From the NCBI GenBank assembly GCA_947685225.1, contig CANTUV010000062.1, positions 12,730,501 to 12,794,500 of the forward strand: DNA of 64,000 nt, read 5' to 3'. Shown here in pieces: positions 21,141 through 33,804 of the stretch; position 1 is the first letter of the stretch; each line of letters opens with the position of its first letter. This DNA comes from Garcia nutans (Eukaryota > Streptophyta > Magnoliopsida > Malpighiales > Euphorbiaceae). The notes beneath the pieces are model-generated. The model ran no database searches. It saw only the letters and a program-made list of their open reading frames with translations, and was not told the origin of the DNA. A program made the position numbers and the translations under genes.

Positions 21141-23930
21141 TTACGCATAATACTTTCTAAGCTGATCAACATTTACAAGCTCTTGAAATTCATTCCCTTC
21201 AATATCAGACAACTGTGTTGCTCCATTCTTCATCGATCTTTTGACAATGAACGAGCCTTCCCATTTATGTTTGAATTTTCCTCTAAGGTCAACTATCCTC
21301 GGCTTAGTTACTTTAAAACCAAGTCTCCCCAATGGATTTAGCATGGATTAACTTTCTTATTAAAGGTTTGAGTCATTTTTCTTTGATATATTTGGTTATG
21401 ATATAGGGACCAAAACCTTTCTTCATCTAGTAAAGCCAATTGCTTATATCTTTCTCTAATCCATCCTGCTTTAGGAATCTTTGCTTTTAATATTACTCTT
21501 AATGATTTTACTTGGATCTTGATAGGCAGAATAACTTCATACCCATATATCAAAAAGTAAAGGGTGGCTCCAGTAGAGGTTCTAACTAAAGTGTGGTATC
21601 CCTATAAGGAAAAAGCCAATTAATTAACATATTCTCTACTGTTCTGAACTAGCTTAGCCAAAATTTTCTTTAATCTCTCATTTTCAGCTTCAATAGCTCC
21701 ATTTTCTTGAGTTCTATATGGGGAGGATTTGTGATGTTGGATTTTAAATTTGGAAAAAAAATGCCCTTGTTTCTGCTCTCCATTATATGTTACCATATGA
21801 TAGGAGTACCCACATATACAAATAAGCTGCCTTTCAATAAACTTACTCATCTACTTTGTCCCCCAGTTTATTAAAAGACTGCACTTCTGCCTATTTAGAG
21901 AAATAATCAATGGCCTCTATAATGTATCTATAGCCATTTAAAGAAGCTAGCTTGATTTCTCAGATAATATCTATACCCAGGAGGCAAATGGCTAAGGAAA
22001 TGAAAGGACTTTCAACTGAGATGGCTGCAAGTGAATGATATTAGCATGGATATGACACTTGTGACATTTCTTTATGAAGTTTCGATAATCAGATTCCATA
22101 GTGAGGCAGAAATATCCTTGTCTGATTATCTTCTTAGTTAGGGCTCATCCATTCATATAGGGCCTACAAACTCCAGCAGGAACTTGTTGCATTATTTCTT
22201 TAGCCTTTTCTTCATTTATGTATATTAAGTGGGTCCTGTCTATATTCCTTTTACATAATAAGTCCCTAATGGCAATGAACTAGGAAGCCAACCTTTTTAA
22301 AGCCATTTCTTCTTTCCAATCCAACTTATCAGGCATGATTCCCTCCACTAGAAATTTGTGAATGTCAAAGAACTATGGCCTCACATCTTTCAATTCTATC
22401 TGTTGGACCTAGGCTTCTTCCTTTTCCCAAGCTAGCTTTACAAATGAAGTCAAAACAATTGGTGGAGAAATGATTCCCCTAGTATTATCCCAAATGGAAG
22501 CCAAGGTTGCAAGTGTGTCAACCATATGATATTCTTCCCTCAGAACATAAGTGAATTGCAACTTGTGTAAGTTCATCCACAATTGGCTGATGTGTTCCAA
22601 ATATAGTTTCAATTGTTCCTCCCTCACTTCCCATTTGCCTTCCATTTCTTGTGTTATCATCATGGAGTCACCCCATACTTCTTCTTCCTTTACCTCCAAA
22701 GATAACAAGGCCTCAAGCTAAAAAATGCATGCCTCATATTTAACCATGTTGTTGGTAATTGAAAAAAAAGTTTATTAGCAAGATGGATTTTCTCTCTTTT
22801 AGGCAACACTAGCATTACTCTGATTCTTGATCCATTTTGATTCACTGCTCCATCAAAGAAAATCTGCCATTTCTAAATCTGAATTGTTCCTAAGTATTCA
22901 TCTAGAAATTACAGTTCTCATTTTGTATCATTAATCACTGACTATTGTGCTGAGAATTGTGTGCTGGCTTTGCCTTTTACTGTCTTTTAAGTTGTACACT
23001 CTATATCATATTTCTGCAGAATAACCATCCATCTTGCCAACTTTCCTAAAAGTGATGGTATTGAGTATAAATACTTTAGTGGGTCGGATTTGGTAACTAT
23101 TATCACATTAAGTGACTATAAATACTGTTTTGATTTCTTGATTGCCTACAACATGGCTATGCAATTCTTCTCCACTTTGCTATATTTGATCTCATATTGA
23201 ATGAAGCTTTTGCTTAGGTAATAGAATGTGTGTTCAATCCCTCCATCAACTTCTTGTGCTAGACTCTACTTTGATAACCAAATACAATATTAATGTTCTT
23301 TTGGGCTTTGATGGTTTCAAAATTGGTGGGTTTAACAAATAAGCCTTTATCATTTCAAACACAGTTTGACATTCTGGGTTGGATTCTTTTAGCTGGTAGG
23401 GGTGTGTAAATTTATCAAACTCGACCAAATTGAGTGCATTTTAGTCGATTTTAGTTGGTTTATATTTTTAAAACATTCAGGTTCGGTCGGGTGGTCAGGT
23501 CGAGATTTATTTTTTAATTTAACCTAAACCTGATTGACACATATGTATATTATATATATTTTTATGTATTATAATATATATTACATAACCCAATCTGAAC
23601 CAACCCAACTATAAATTTTTTATATATAATATTATTTATGTTAGATATATTTATAATATATATTATATATATTATAATCCTATTTAACCTACTGAAACTG
23701 AAAATTTATAGGTTGATCGAAAATATATATAGGTTTGGTCAAATTCAGTTTGATTTTTTAGTATATATATGGGTTCGATTGGGTTGAAATATACTCTCAA
23801 CCCGATCGAACCCAATTGATGCCCACCTCTATTGGCTGGTTTTTCCTTAGCAACTTCTAGGCATGCCTTGTTGGAGCTAGTTGTTTTGATTGTCATGTCA
23901 CCATAAGACTCTACACTAATTTATTGAGGC
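21141..23930 (-). pseudogene. Decayed Ty3/gypsy (Tat-like) pol, minus strand
   Basis: Read right to left: RT C-terminal connection (NPECQTVFEMIKAYLLNPPI, 23290-23390, preceded by LEVAKEKPAN across the inserted MITE), plant RNase H (about 22900-22410, with LREEYHMVDTLATLAS near the end), integrase core (about 22100-21620, KIQHHKSSPYRTQENGAIEA) and integrase C-terminus (21553-21141, ending FQELVNVDQLRKYY). The same domain order and motifs occur at 1-1921 on the plus strand, so the two are related elements in opposite orientation. Many stops; split by the MITE at 23397. Confidence 0.85.
23397..23831. mobile_element. hAT-like MITE (435 bp) in gypsy pol
   Basis: Ends are TAGGGGTGTGTAAA and, inverted, TAGAGGTGGGCATC. 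The flanks TTAGCTGG (23389-23396) and TTGGCTGG (23832-23839) are an 8-bp duplication with one change, the length made by hAT transposases. The inside is AT-rich with GGTTCGGTCGGGT-type text and no transposase. Removing it restores continuity of the gypsy reading frame, which supports the ends. Confidence 0.8.
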
Positions 23931-23931
23931 A

Positions 23932-25525
23932 TTGCCCCCGAGTTCATGGGACTTCAATCATAGTTTCTTCCCCCATATTCTTTGGATTTTTTATAGGCTC
24001 AAAGTCCTTCTCGTTAGCTCTCTTTTGACTTGGATTCTAACTCATTCTGCATCCTTTCCTCAGCCTTTTGCCTTAACATCCTTGTCTTTTGTGTTTTTAT
24101 CAACAATTGAGGAAACTTCTTTTGTCAAAGTCTATGACTTTAGTTGCTTAAAGAAGTTTGAAGAGGGGCCACAGATCTATCCTTTTATTATGGTGGACAT
24201 CTGTTTGATGGCTAGAATGTGGATTTCTTAGGGAATGTCCCTTCCTTAGCACCATTTCATTTAGTAGGAATTCTTTTGGAAACTAAAGTTGGTTAAACTC
24301 ATTCCTGGGCTTCACTTTGAATGTTTTGTCTCCTTTTACCTGCACCATTTTATTATGAAAATATTTTTTAGGCACCCAAATTTGATAAATTTTTTTATGC
24401 TTGGCTTTAAATGTGTTTGGGCTTTCTTTCCCTTTCAATGGTTACAACTTGTAGATTTCAAGGTGGCATGGCCTATGCACAATCTTCCTCCTTGTGGCCT
24501 TAATAGTAGCATGCATTGGAGGACTTTGAAAATGATGGTGAACAATGTCATTTGCTATTGTAGTGGCTTTCCAAAATGCTTACCTATATAAAACCTTCAT
24601 TATCACATGAAGTAGGTTGATCATTAAGCACTTGTTGAGGAAAAATTGGCTTGCTATTTTGCCTATCATTTCTCTATATATCCCTGAGGATGGCTCGGGG
24701 AATGACATTGTTTTTCTCTTTTTTGCATGGAGGGAGGTACTCATCCTTAGGCTGCTCCTATGAATAATGTGAATCCTTAACTATTTGAACTAAGGAATCC
24801 CCCCGAGTTCTTTAATGTTCGCCTGCACTGGAGGTCTTAATTCCTAAGGAAGTGGAGGGTAAACCCCAGTATTTGTTGTGGTGATACCACCTAAAACTCT
24901 TGTATGCATAAAATTCTATTCCCTATAACAATTAGGTTGGTTTTGAGGATTTGTTGAATCAAAATTTTGATGTAGCTAGGTGAGTGTGAGATTTTAGCCA
25001 TTTTGATGGCCATTATCATTAGAATTTCTATAAGATTCATCAAATTCTTCTCTCCTTTAAAGAGGAACATATTTCTCATCCATTTGCATTTGAGATTGAG
25101 GTACTGCCTCAGGTTCTTTAGCTGAGGAATTCCTCCCGAGCTCTCCAGTATTTTGCCTAAGTGGCCTATAGCTTGTTTGGCTGGCATCTTCAACAATATT
25201 TAAAGCTTGTATGATCTGATCATCTTGCCTTTCCAAAAGCTTCTAGATTGGTTGGAGGCATTTGAATACTTCAACAAAAATTTCAACATTATCAGTAATA
25301 AAAGCAGTTCTTTGTAAATTTTCAATTGTTGATTTTTATTGTGTCCCCTGAGGATATTGATGTTGAACACCCAAGAATGATGTGGTGTTTCTCTCTATTT
25401 GTTCTACCATCTATCATACGTAGCTTTTTTTGCCTTACTATTGCAGCGGCAACCTCTGCATCCTAAGATTTGATTAATTCTTCTTCTAAAAACTATATTT
25501 TGTTTGATGTATTCTTATATAACAG
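23932..25525 (-). pseudogene. Gag/protease region of the minus-strand gypsy element
   Basis: Lies between pol (left) and the primer-site-like sequence (right) of the same element, so it should hold gag and protease. Frames are badly broken; one minus-strand open stretch at 24891-25196 is rich in Lys, Met and Ile, with no zinc knuckle seen. A short motif around AACTCGGGGGGATTCC (about 24798) recurs degenerately near 25130. Confidence 0.45.
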
Positions 25526-25545
25526 TCCCACCAAGCATGCCAAAA
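25526..25545 (-). promoter_or_regulatory. Primer-binding-like site of minus-strand gypsy element
   Basis: On the minus strand TTTTTGGCATGCTTGGTGGG, a form close to the TTTTTGGC..GCC.GGTGGGAC block that follows the 5' LTR in many plant gypsy elements. It puts the 5' LTR to the right. The tRNA was not determined. Confidence 0.45.
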
Positions 25546-25550
25546 ATTGT

Positions 25551-26329
25551 TTAGTTGATGAAAAACAAGTCTTAGCCTTTAATTATGCGAGGCATGTAAG
25601 ATGATTATAGGTTCCTCAATCAAGATACACAAACTGACTTTTAATTAAAGAGATTGTGTAAATCCTTAAAAGGACCAAAAAAATGATCAAGTCCTCAAGC
25701 TCTTCCTTAATGGTTTGCTTGAATTCTACAAGAATTTTGAACGCAAGTTGGAGTAAATAAATATAAGTATAGATCAATAATGAAATTAATTAAAGCTACT
25801 TGAATAGCTTGAAATTTTGAACAAATGAAATTAATTATACTAGATGTTTGAACAAAGAAATCATGAACTATTGGTTAATTATAATGAAAATTGAGGAAAT
25901 AAAAAACATTGAATCGAAAAAGCTAAAGGCAAACTAATTATAATGGAAATTGAAGAATAATTGCAATAGTAATGAATAATTAAAATTCTTACAAGGTTTG
26001 GTTACTAAGAATAATAGAGATTTGATATTGATGATTGTTGTCCATGAGACCCTCTTGATATAGCTTTTTCTAATCATCCAAATAGCCAAACGCTTTGGCC
26101 ATTTAACTCTAAAAAATTTGGCGGCCCTAAGAGACCCCTTTGATGTAGCTTCCAATATCCTCAGCTTAGCCTATCTAGAGCACTCCAAGTGCATTAAGAA
26201 TGTGGATGGAGAGTATACGTATTGCTTGGGAGCTAGAGGAGCTGTGGAATAGTCTAGAAAAGGCCTAGAATCATTAAATCTATTGAGAGAGAAGTTCAAG
26301 TAGAAAGCCCTCAAGTGTAGTTGAGCCAT
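25551..26329 (-). other. Possible 5' LTR remnant of minus-strand gypsy element
   Basis: Follows the primer-like site in the expected place, AT-rich, no genes. No matching 3' LTR was found left of 21141, so the LTR cannot be confirmed or bounded. Confidence 0.3.
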
Positions 26330-26736
26330 CTAGAATGCATGAACTAGTAGCTTCTTCAACTTCTACCCCTAACGTGATATATCTTCTTCTTGATATCCAA
26401 AGTAAATTAACCTTACAAGAGAAGAAGATGACCAAATTGAGTTGAAAGATGGAATTTATTAGCCATTTACACCATGATTTTAATAGGATGCAAGGTAAAA
26501 TGGGGTTGAAGCAATATTGTTTAAAGGAGTGGGATGTAAGTGAGGCAAAAGAGGTTTTCTATGATTCTCAAGCTACTCCTCAAATTCAAAAGGAAAAAGG
26601 AGATGGTAGTGATGATGGTGGTGGAGATAAGGAAGTTGTTAAAAGGAAGGGCGAAGAGATTGTATAAGAAGAAAAATAAGAAGAGGGATAATCCAATGAT
26701 GAATCTTAAGATGATTAAACCCTTTTCTATTTTTTA
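26330..26736 (+). pseudogene. C-terminal fragment of SIRE-like 3' accessory ORF
   Basis: ISHLHHDFNRMQGKMGLKQY, a KEWDVSE segment and an acidic tail (26450-26660) match, residue by residue in spacing, the segment at 40330-40550 in the full SIRE-like element (LSHMHHDLYEMQNKMDLPQY, then WDVSDHEE). It is followed, as there, by non-coding sequence, a polypurine tract and an LTR start. So this is the 3' end of a second, related copia element. Confidence 0.65.
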
Positions 26737-27100
26737 ATTTTCTAGTCTTTGAAAACTTTATCTTTTGATGCATGATTACAATTTTTCTTTTTGCAAATTT
26801 GTGGCCTTAAAATATTTATCACACATATTTATATGCTTATATTTTGTTTCGTTTAAATATTAATTGGATGTTTTAGCTTCAATTGATGTATATCTTTATC
26901 TCTTTGTCTTTGTATATCAATTTGTGCATCGTTTGTTTTTTTACCTTTGATAAAGGGGAAGAAGGGACCAAAATTGAATTAACTATGCATCAATTAAAGG
27001 AATTTAATAAAAATAAACTTAATTCAACATATTTTTAACTAAGTACTTGATAGATAAAATTGCATAAGTTTATTTTTGCTCTTAATTGAATTTAATTGCT

Positions 27101-27120
27101 AAACTAAAAAAAGGGGAGAT
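27101..27120 (+). promoter_or_regulatory. Polypurine tract of SIRE-like fragment
   Basis: AAACTAAAAAAAGGGGAGAT ends exactly at an LTR start TGTTGACC. The full element has AAAAAAGGAGGAGAT before TGTTAGCC at 40987, the same arrangement. Confidence 0.65.
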
Positions 27121-27655
27121 TGTTGACCAATTTCTTGGTTAATTATATTCTATTTTGATCTTTAGCAATTAAATCGAATTGTACTATTATTTCTCTTAGT
27201 GATTTTTCCTTATGACTTAGAATTTTACAAATTCATTTATGGACCTGTAAGTGTAACCAATACATTGATCTCACGATTGTGCTTGACCATAACACTTTGA
27301 ACCAAAAGACAGAATAAGTCGCAATGACAATTATGGGACACACCAAGCCTCTCGCGGCCAACCTACAGTTTTTGTGACTAGTATGGAGAAAAGGAAGATC
27401 ACTTGAGTCAGAAAAAGAGATTACGTCCTGCCTCACGACTCCTTTGTTCACCATGATGATAATCTCATGACCATGATGGCAAGAGCATGGCCTGAAGTCA
27501 TTTCATCCCTTAAAATGCAAAATTAGCAAAATAGATTGCGGTGATCATCGCACTGATTTTTAGGAAGAGAAAAAGTACTATCCGACTACAAACTCCATAC
27601 TTCGCAATTGCGATGCTCAAACAAGTCAAAAGGCTTTGGTAGCATTTTGACTTAA
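27121..27655 (+). mobile_element. SIRE-like copia 3' LTR, truncated
   Basis: Starts TGTTGACCAATTTCTTGG after the polypurine tract; CTATTTTGATCTTTAGCA matches the start of the LTR at 32417 (TTTTGATCTTTAGCACTC). It stops near a microsatellite at 27660 with no CA end seen, so the right side has been lost or diverged. Confidence 0.55.
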
Positions 27656-27659
27656 TTTA

Positions 27660-27775
27660 GATATACACACGCGCATGCACACATACATACATATGTATGC
27701 ATACATACATGTGCATATGTATGTATGTACATATATATGTATGTATGTATGTATATATGTATGTATGTATGTATA
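27660..27775. repeat. CATA/TATG microsatellite
   Basis: Alternating runs of (CATA)n and (TATG)n with (CA)n at the left. The open minus-strand frame across it is a by-product of the repeat. Confidence 0.9.
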
Positions 27776-29603
27776 GATAACTAAAAAAAAGAGGAGTGTA
27801 GTTACTCCCCTTCTCTTTAGAGTACTTTTGCCCTTGTATTATCATACATCAATATTGTAAATATTACATTAAGTGAGAAAATAATAAATTGATATATGAA
27901 GTGTTGAGATATAAATGGCTAATTAATAACTATAATTTGAAAAAAAAAATCAAATTTATTTATCACTAATGCTAGATATATGGTTTAGACGGCTTTGTTA
28001 AATTTACATAATTTGAATGATTTGTTAATTTTAAAAATTTAATAAATTTATTTGAAGAAATTTAATTGTGTAGAATTTCAAATTTTAAAAAAATTTATAC
28101 GTATCAAAATTTTTTATAGAAGTTTTATTTTGTAAAATTTTATTTTTTAATGTGTTGAATTATAAGATTTTAGTTTGAAATCTACATATCAAATAGCCTA
28201 GTTTCATAAATAGATAATATGTATTTTATTTCATTTTATTTGGTATGAATGATAAATAAAAATAAATTAAATATGCCTTTTCATTTTTTAAATATTCAAA
28301 CTAAACTAATTTTTATTTATATAAAATTATAATATATAATTCAAATTGATTTGATTTAAATTAATTTATGCATTTTGAACTATTATTTTTTAATGCCTCA
28401 ATGCAAATAAGGATGCAATAAGTTGGCTCTAAGCAAATTTTATAAAATTTAAATTTATTCTATTTAAAAATGATACTACCTTTTTGACCATATTTATTGT
28501 CACCGCCTAGAGAGTTGGATATTTGTCTTTAATTATATATATTTTTATTTTCATCTTTAATATATATATTTTTAATATTATATATAGTTTATCTTTGAAA
28601 TAAAAATACCTACAAATTAAAATGATAAATTAAATGTAAATATTATATATATATATAATATATTATATAAATAACAAGGTCTAATTATTTGAACTTAAAA
28701 TTTACCCCATTTATTAAAATTTGAGATTGGATGGAGATATTTATACCTTACAAAAATAATAAATACACTCCTAATATATTCTCTTTTAAAATACCCTTAA
28801 AGAAAATTATATTAAAGGATATATTAAATTATACTATTTATTATACTCTACCCACTCAAGAGACATTCATCTATATCAATTCTTTCATTTTTCTTTCACT
28901 TTTTAAACTCTCGGATAACCTTTGCCTTTCCACTTCAATTACTCCACTCACTCCTTTATTATTTAAAGTTGAAAAATATTTTTAAAAAAATGACAAATTT
29001 TGAGTTTTCTAAAGGGTTTAAGGTAAGTATTTATTGGTTTAGAGTAATGTAAATAAGATTAAATGATTCTATTATCAAGTTAGTTTAGTCAAAGGTGGCT
29101 AAACAATTCAATATATTCAGTTGCATATTATTGAATCTCTTAGGCTGTTTATCAAACAGTGGTTAACTATAAATATTTATTCAACTTAGATTTGATAGAC
29201 CAAATCTAAATTTAGGCTAGATTTTATGAACATATTTTATTTTTAAGCTGGCATTGATGAAATAGTGATTTTCGCAATTTTATCTCGCAAAACAAAAACT
29301 ATTTTTTTTAAATATCCTAGTAAATAAAACATTGTATCTATAAAGCAGTTATATATTATTCAACACAAGCTCTTTCTTTATTGCTAGATTCTTAATAGAG
29401 GATGTGAGCTTCTTGTTTTGCTGCTGAATTTTTTCTTACTTTGGTGCTAGTTTATCAAGTGAGAAAGTGAACTTATTCTTTGCTACTAAATTGGTGACAT
29501 ATAGGTTAATGAGTGAAAATTTTTAAGATAGATAGGTTAATGGTGGAGTGTATAAATAAAAATAAGGTATAATAATATAAAGGGTAATTTCTTATTGATG
29601 GGG
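27776..29603. other. AT-rich spacer
   Basis: No gene seen. Short open frames (for example 28731-28985) consist of codons forced by AT-rich sequence. Confidence 0.5.
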
Positions 29604-31148
29604 TGTAATATTTGATTAAGCCATATTTGTGCATAATTTTGGAGATATTTTACCTGAAGTTTGATACTTTCAATTGATTTAATCACTTTTGTGTTTGTGC
29701 AAGATCAAATATTTTGAGTAAAGGAAATTGGATAAAGATAAAAATTTGGGGTGATTGCTAGCCAAGAACCGTTAAAATTTGAGAAGATGGAGACTAAGAG
29801 CATGAAGGAGACTTAAAGAGCTTAGAAACATAAGAAAATTAAGATGCACGACCTATGAATGACAAGGTATGGCCATGCACCTAATTTCTCCATTGCATGG
29901 ATGAAGAAAAGAGAAGCTAAATGAAAAATGAAGTGCATGACTGTGCAAACCACCAAAGCACGGTTGTGCATCCAAGAATGAGTTTGCTAAAAAGGGAATA
30001 ATCAAAGAAAAAAAAGGAGTATCATTATGCACAGTCACATCCTTCGTTATGCACACCCATGCATACCATTATGACGTTGTCTAATGTGAGATTTGTCTAG
30101 ATTTTTTTCTAATTTCCAATCCTTATCCTTTTATGATTCTGCAAAGATTCTTTTTAAGAAGTCTCTAGCCCTAATTTTTTACATCCTTAGTTATCTTTGC
30201 TTTTCTTTTGCAATTTAGGATAATTGAGATAGAAATGAGTAGGAGGCTAGGTAGCAAGAGATTCAAGCAAGTTCAAAAGCTCCATTCAATCTAAGAGCAA
30301 GAACTTAGAGTTTTTCTTTAATCTTTTCAGCTCTTTTATTTAATTCAATTCAAGTTATCATTTATGTTTAGTCACCATTCTTTTTTAGATTTCATTTTAA
30401 TTTTAGTTTTTATTATGAGTAACTAAAACCCTAAAGCAAAGTTAGATTGATTCTTTTGATTCTATTTTATTATGAGCAACTAAAACTCTAAAGCAAAGTT
30501 AGATTGATTCTTTTGATTCTCTTATGTTGTACTTATAAATAATTTAATTCAACTTCTATTCTCTTTGATTATTTTATTATCTCTGTGCCTAATACTTATG
30601 GTCATCTGGGCAATAATTACTTGATCTAGATAATGTGTGATTAAGCGAGAGTGGAAGCATAATATTATTCAAGGAGATAATAACCTCAAGGGATTTTTGC
30701 TTAGATATAAGAAAAATACTTCAGTAATTATTTAGAAATCTTCACTAATCTTAAAGGGTTGAATTAATTCTTATGATTATGAAAGTAGACATAGGAATTA
30801 ATCTTAATTCTAATTTTAGATTTTGAGAGAGAATAGAATTTAATTAATGAAGTCATAATCGATAATCAAAGAAAATAAATTTGAGTTAATAATAAAGACT
30901 ATAGGAAATCAATTAAAAAGATTTATCCCTGTGAATTTAAATAAAAGAAGTTAAGTTTAATTAATTTAGTTTTATTAATTTAAGAATTGAACTAATTTAG
31001 TTTAACTTTTTTTCAATTTTCCAAATAATAATTAATTTGGCAATTTGGTATTTGAGTCTTTGACCTTCCTCTTTGGATTGACACTTACTCACGCTATATA
31101 ATACTTATCGCAATACTATGCACTTGCATTAGTCTAGTTTAGGCAATA
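29604..31148 (+). mobile_element. Athila-like 5' LTR (about 1.5 kb)
   Basis: The right end at 31148 is set by the following primer site. The middle (29840-30070) has the TGCACGACC/GCACGGTTGTGCAT text often seen in Athila LTRs. The left end is placed at TGTAATATTTG (29604) by similarity to the usual start and is uncertain. A 60-base direct repeat (AGCAACTAAAACCCTAAAGCAAAGTTAG type) occurs at about 30415-30520. Confidence 0.6.
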
Positions 31149-31154
31149 AGTTTT

Positions 31155-31172
31155 TGGTGTCATTGCTAGAAA
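31155..31172 (+). promoter_or_regulatory. Athila primer-binding site, decayed
   Basis: TGGTGTCATTGCTAGAAA, four to five transitions away from TGGCGCCGTTGCCGGGGA, the site typical of Athila elements (tRNA-Asp by family knowledge). The changes are C to T or G to A, as expected after methylation. Confidence 0.65.
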
Positions 31173-31319
31173 AGGCAACAATGAATATCAATAAAACTGA
31201 ATTATTGCTACTTTTAAATTTTTTTTTCTTTCTCTTCTCCTTGCAAATTTTGCATATATGCACAACAATCTTGAAGCATAACTCGCAAAATAAAATCCTA
31301 AAATAGAGAAATAGTGCAT

Positions 31320-31815
31320 ACAATTGAACAAGAAGTGCAGAGAAAGACTTCAGAGAGAAAGAGAGGAAAGGAAAGGAATCGAGCTAGATATGTGAAAGAA
31401 AGAGAAGAAGTTGATCTTTCATTTGAAGAAGAGGAGATTGAGATTGGAGATAATGCAGTACAAAAAAACTCTTAAAGATTATGCCTTGCCATCAACTCAA
31501 GCAAGGCTAAGCATTATATGACCACCAATTGCTACCATAAACTTTGAAATCAAGTTTACAATCATTTAGATGATTCAACAATCTATTTTTGCTGCCCTAA
31601 ACCATGAGGATGCCCATGCTCATCTTGTCGTCTATTTGGAAATTTATGATACCTTCAAGATGAATGGAATTTCTGATGATACTATGAGACTGAGATTATT
31701 TCCATTCTGTTTAAAGGAAAAGGCAAAGACATGGATCAATTCAAGAGCTCCTAGATCGATAATGTCACATCTCAATTTTAAAGGTGAAATGATCCTAAGG
31801 TCCATATCAGCTTAA
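31320..31815 (+). pseudogene. Athila-like gag fragment
   Basis: Reads AALNHEDAHAHLVVYLEIYDTFKMNG and then LRLFPFCLKEKAKTWINS in order (31580-31745), the N-terminal retrotransposon gag pattern of Athila polyproteins. It breaks off near 31800 and the sequence after that no longer matches. Pol of the same type resumes at 42620, beyond a nested copia element. Confidence 0.75.
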
Positions 31816-32411
31816 AGTCACAAGGTATCTCGTAGAACCCATGTATGTCCTTACATGTATCTATATAATACAAATACAAACTATAATATTTTTAATATTG
31901 ATTTCTTTATTACAAATGCCTCATAATTACACCAAATTGTAAGATAATTTTTCTAACCACACATTTCCCATCTAACTGTCATACCACAAAGCCACTTATA
32001 TATATATTTATACTTTTAATGTTTTTTATTTTCATTTCTTCTATATCTCATTATTAGTAACCATTTTTTTAATATATTTTCCCTTTAGAGCATGTCACTA
32101 TGACACATGCATTTATCTATGTAGATTGCCACTTATTACAATGTTATGTTTTTAGAACTTAGGTTGCATGCGTGGATTGGAGCCATATAAAATTAGAAGA
32201 TTGAGTGTGTGTGTGTGTGTGTAACTCAAAATATTCACTAATTAATATATAATTTATTCCTATCCAATTTATTACTCCTATTTTTCTTTAATCTGATTAT
32301 CTCTCTCCCCCCAATTGAAATATCTAAGAATTTAAATTAATAAAATCTAATATGGCTAAAATAAGTTAGGCCATAATTTATACATACATATACACACACA
32401 TACATACATAC
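31816..32411. other. Non-coding flank of the copia insertion
   Basis: AT-rich, with (GT)n at about 32207-32222 and a CATA-type microsatellite at 32383-32412 that served as the target of the copia insertion. Confidence 0.5.
32222..32315 (+). repeat. Direct repeat outside copia insertion, left copy
   Basis: AACTCAAAATATTCACTAATTAA onwards, through TATCCAATTTATTACTCC and TTTTTCTTTAATCTGATT, recurs at 42328-42418 on the far side of the copia element with few changes. It is not part of the LTRs. Confidence 0.8.
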
Positions 32412-32416
32412 ATATG
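32412..32416. repeat. Target-site duplication ATATG, left
   Basis: ATATG immediately before the 5' LTR; repeated at 42314-42318 after the 3' LTR. Confidence 0.85.
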
Positions 32417-33746
32417 TGTTAGCTAAAAATCTCAATTTTGATCTTTAGCACTCAAATTGAATGATGCATTTAACATGTCTTTGAGATACTTGGTGCAAGA
32501 ACAAAATGCTCAATATATTGCCAGAATAGGGCAAAAATAGTGGTCATGACCGCCTTTGAAGCTTTGAAGAATAAATGGAGTTACAGTAGGGTTTGCGGTA
32601 ACAAACTCAACCAGAGGAATGACTGTAACAGAGTGCTCCATGATTGTCTATATATTGGGATGATTGCACCCCAAGTGATAAAAACTCCAACACTCAAAGT
32701 AAGGAGTGAGATGACATGCGCGGTCTGAGGAGCGGTCTCATAGAATTTCATGACATTCCCTTTCCATAGGCAACCATCCATACATTTCTAAGATAAAATC
32801 ATATAGATTGGCAATAGTGTTCGCAGTCTTGGGTGCGCTCAAAAGTTCAACGCGAGACATCCAATTCGACCACTATCTCAGTCAAGGGCGATCACATATT
32901 TCATATTTTAGCACAAAATTACTTTGTCAAATGAAGCAATGACACGTGGAATGATCATTATAAGAGCAGGCTTTAAATTCAAAAAGGAGACCATCCCTTA
33001 CCTTTGGGCGACCGTCCCGACAATCACAGGTTAGCAAAGGATGGCAAGATCTCACTAACAGAGTACTAACATTTGACTGTTGGAAGACTTTTAAATGGAG
33101 TGACCATCTCTGAATATCATACGAGCGCCCAATGTGCCTAGGATGCCACCATTGTTCTAAGATGATCGCATCATGAGGAAACTCTTTGTAATCATAAAAA
33201 CTAGTCTAATAGAATATATCACATTACTCATAATGGATAGTTAGACCAAATTACTTGTAAATACCTTAAGAATTCTCTTGTTTAAGGGGTTCTTACAATT
33301 TACAAAGCTAAGGCAAACTACTTTCATTTTCTATGCACCAAAATTTATACTTGTATTCCTTAAGTGTTGGGTGTGAGCATTGAAACATCATTGTAAGTTT
33401 GAGTGTGAGCTTAAAAGTACTTAGGTTTTAGAGTGAGCCTGGAAAAACTCTTGTTAGGTTGTGAGGAAAATTCTCAAACCTTGTAAAAGTTCAGTGTGAG
33501 CTTGTGAAAGCACCAGGTTAGAGTTAAGCTTGTAAAAACTCAAGATTAGTGGAACCTTAACAAGTTATTACGGAAGTAGATGTAGGATTGAGGTAATCCA
33601 AAACACTATAAACTCCTTGTGTTCTTTCTTCTATACTTTATTAAATCTTCTTCTATGTCTTCATTTCTTGCTTTTGATTTTTAAATTTACCATCACTTCT
33701 TTAAATTAACCAATTCACCCTCCCTTTTGGTTGCTATCTTGGGACA
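32417..33746 (+). repeat. 5' LTR of SIRE-like element
   Basis: TGTTAGCT to CTTGGGACA. Contains scattered short GC-rich words (GCGATCGTCC, GGCGACCGTCC, GATCGCATC types) in an otherwise AT-rich LTR. The end is set by agreement with the 3' copy and the target duplication. Confidence 0.85.
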
Positions 33747-33751
33747 ATAAT

Positions 33752-33769
33752 TGGTATCAAAACTAGTTA
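33752..33769 (+). promoter_or_regulatory. Primer-binding site (initiator tRNA-Met type)
   Basis: TGGTATCAAAACTAGTT, six bases after the LTR end; close to the usual copia TGGTATCAGAGC. Confidence 0.75.
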
Positions 33770-33804
33770 ATTTCTTTAAACTTAATTGTTAAATTTGATC
33801 CAAA

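Noticed and set aside
24289..24591. Plus-strand 100-codon ORF in the minus-strand gypsy
   Set aside because: No motif and composition as expected for the complement of decayed gag; not supported as a gene.
27657..27845. Minus-strand 62-codon ORF
   Set aside because: Encoded by the CATA/TATG microsatellite.
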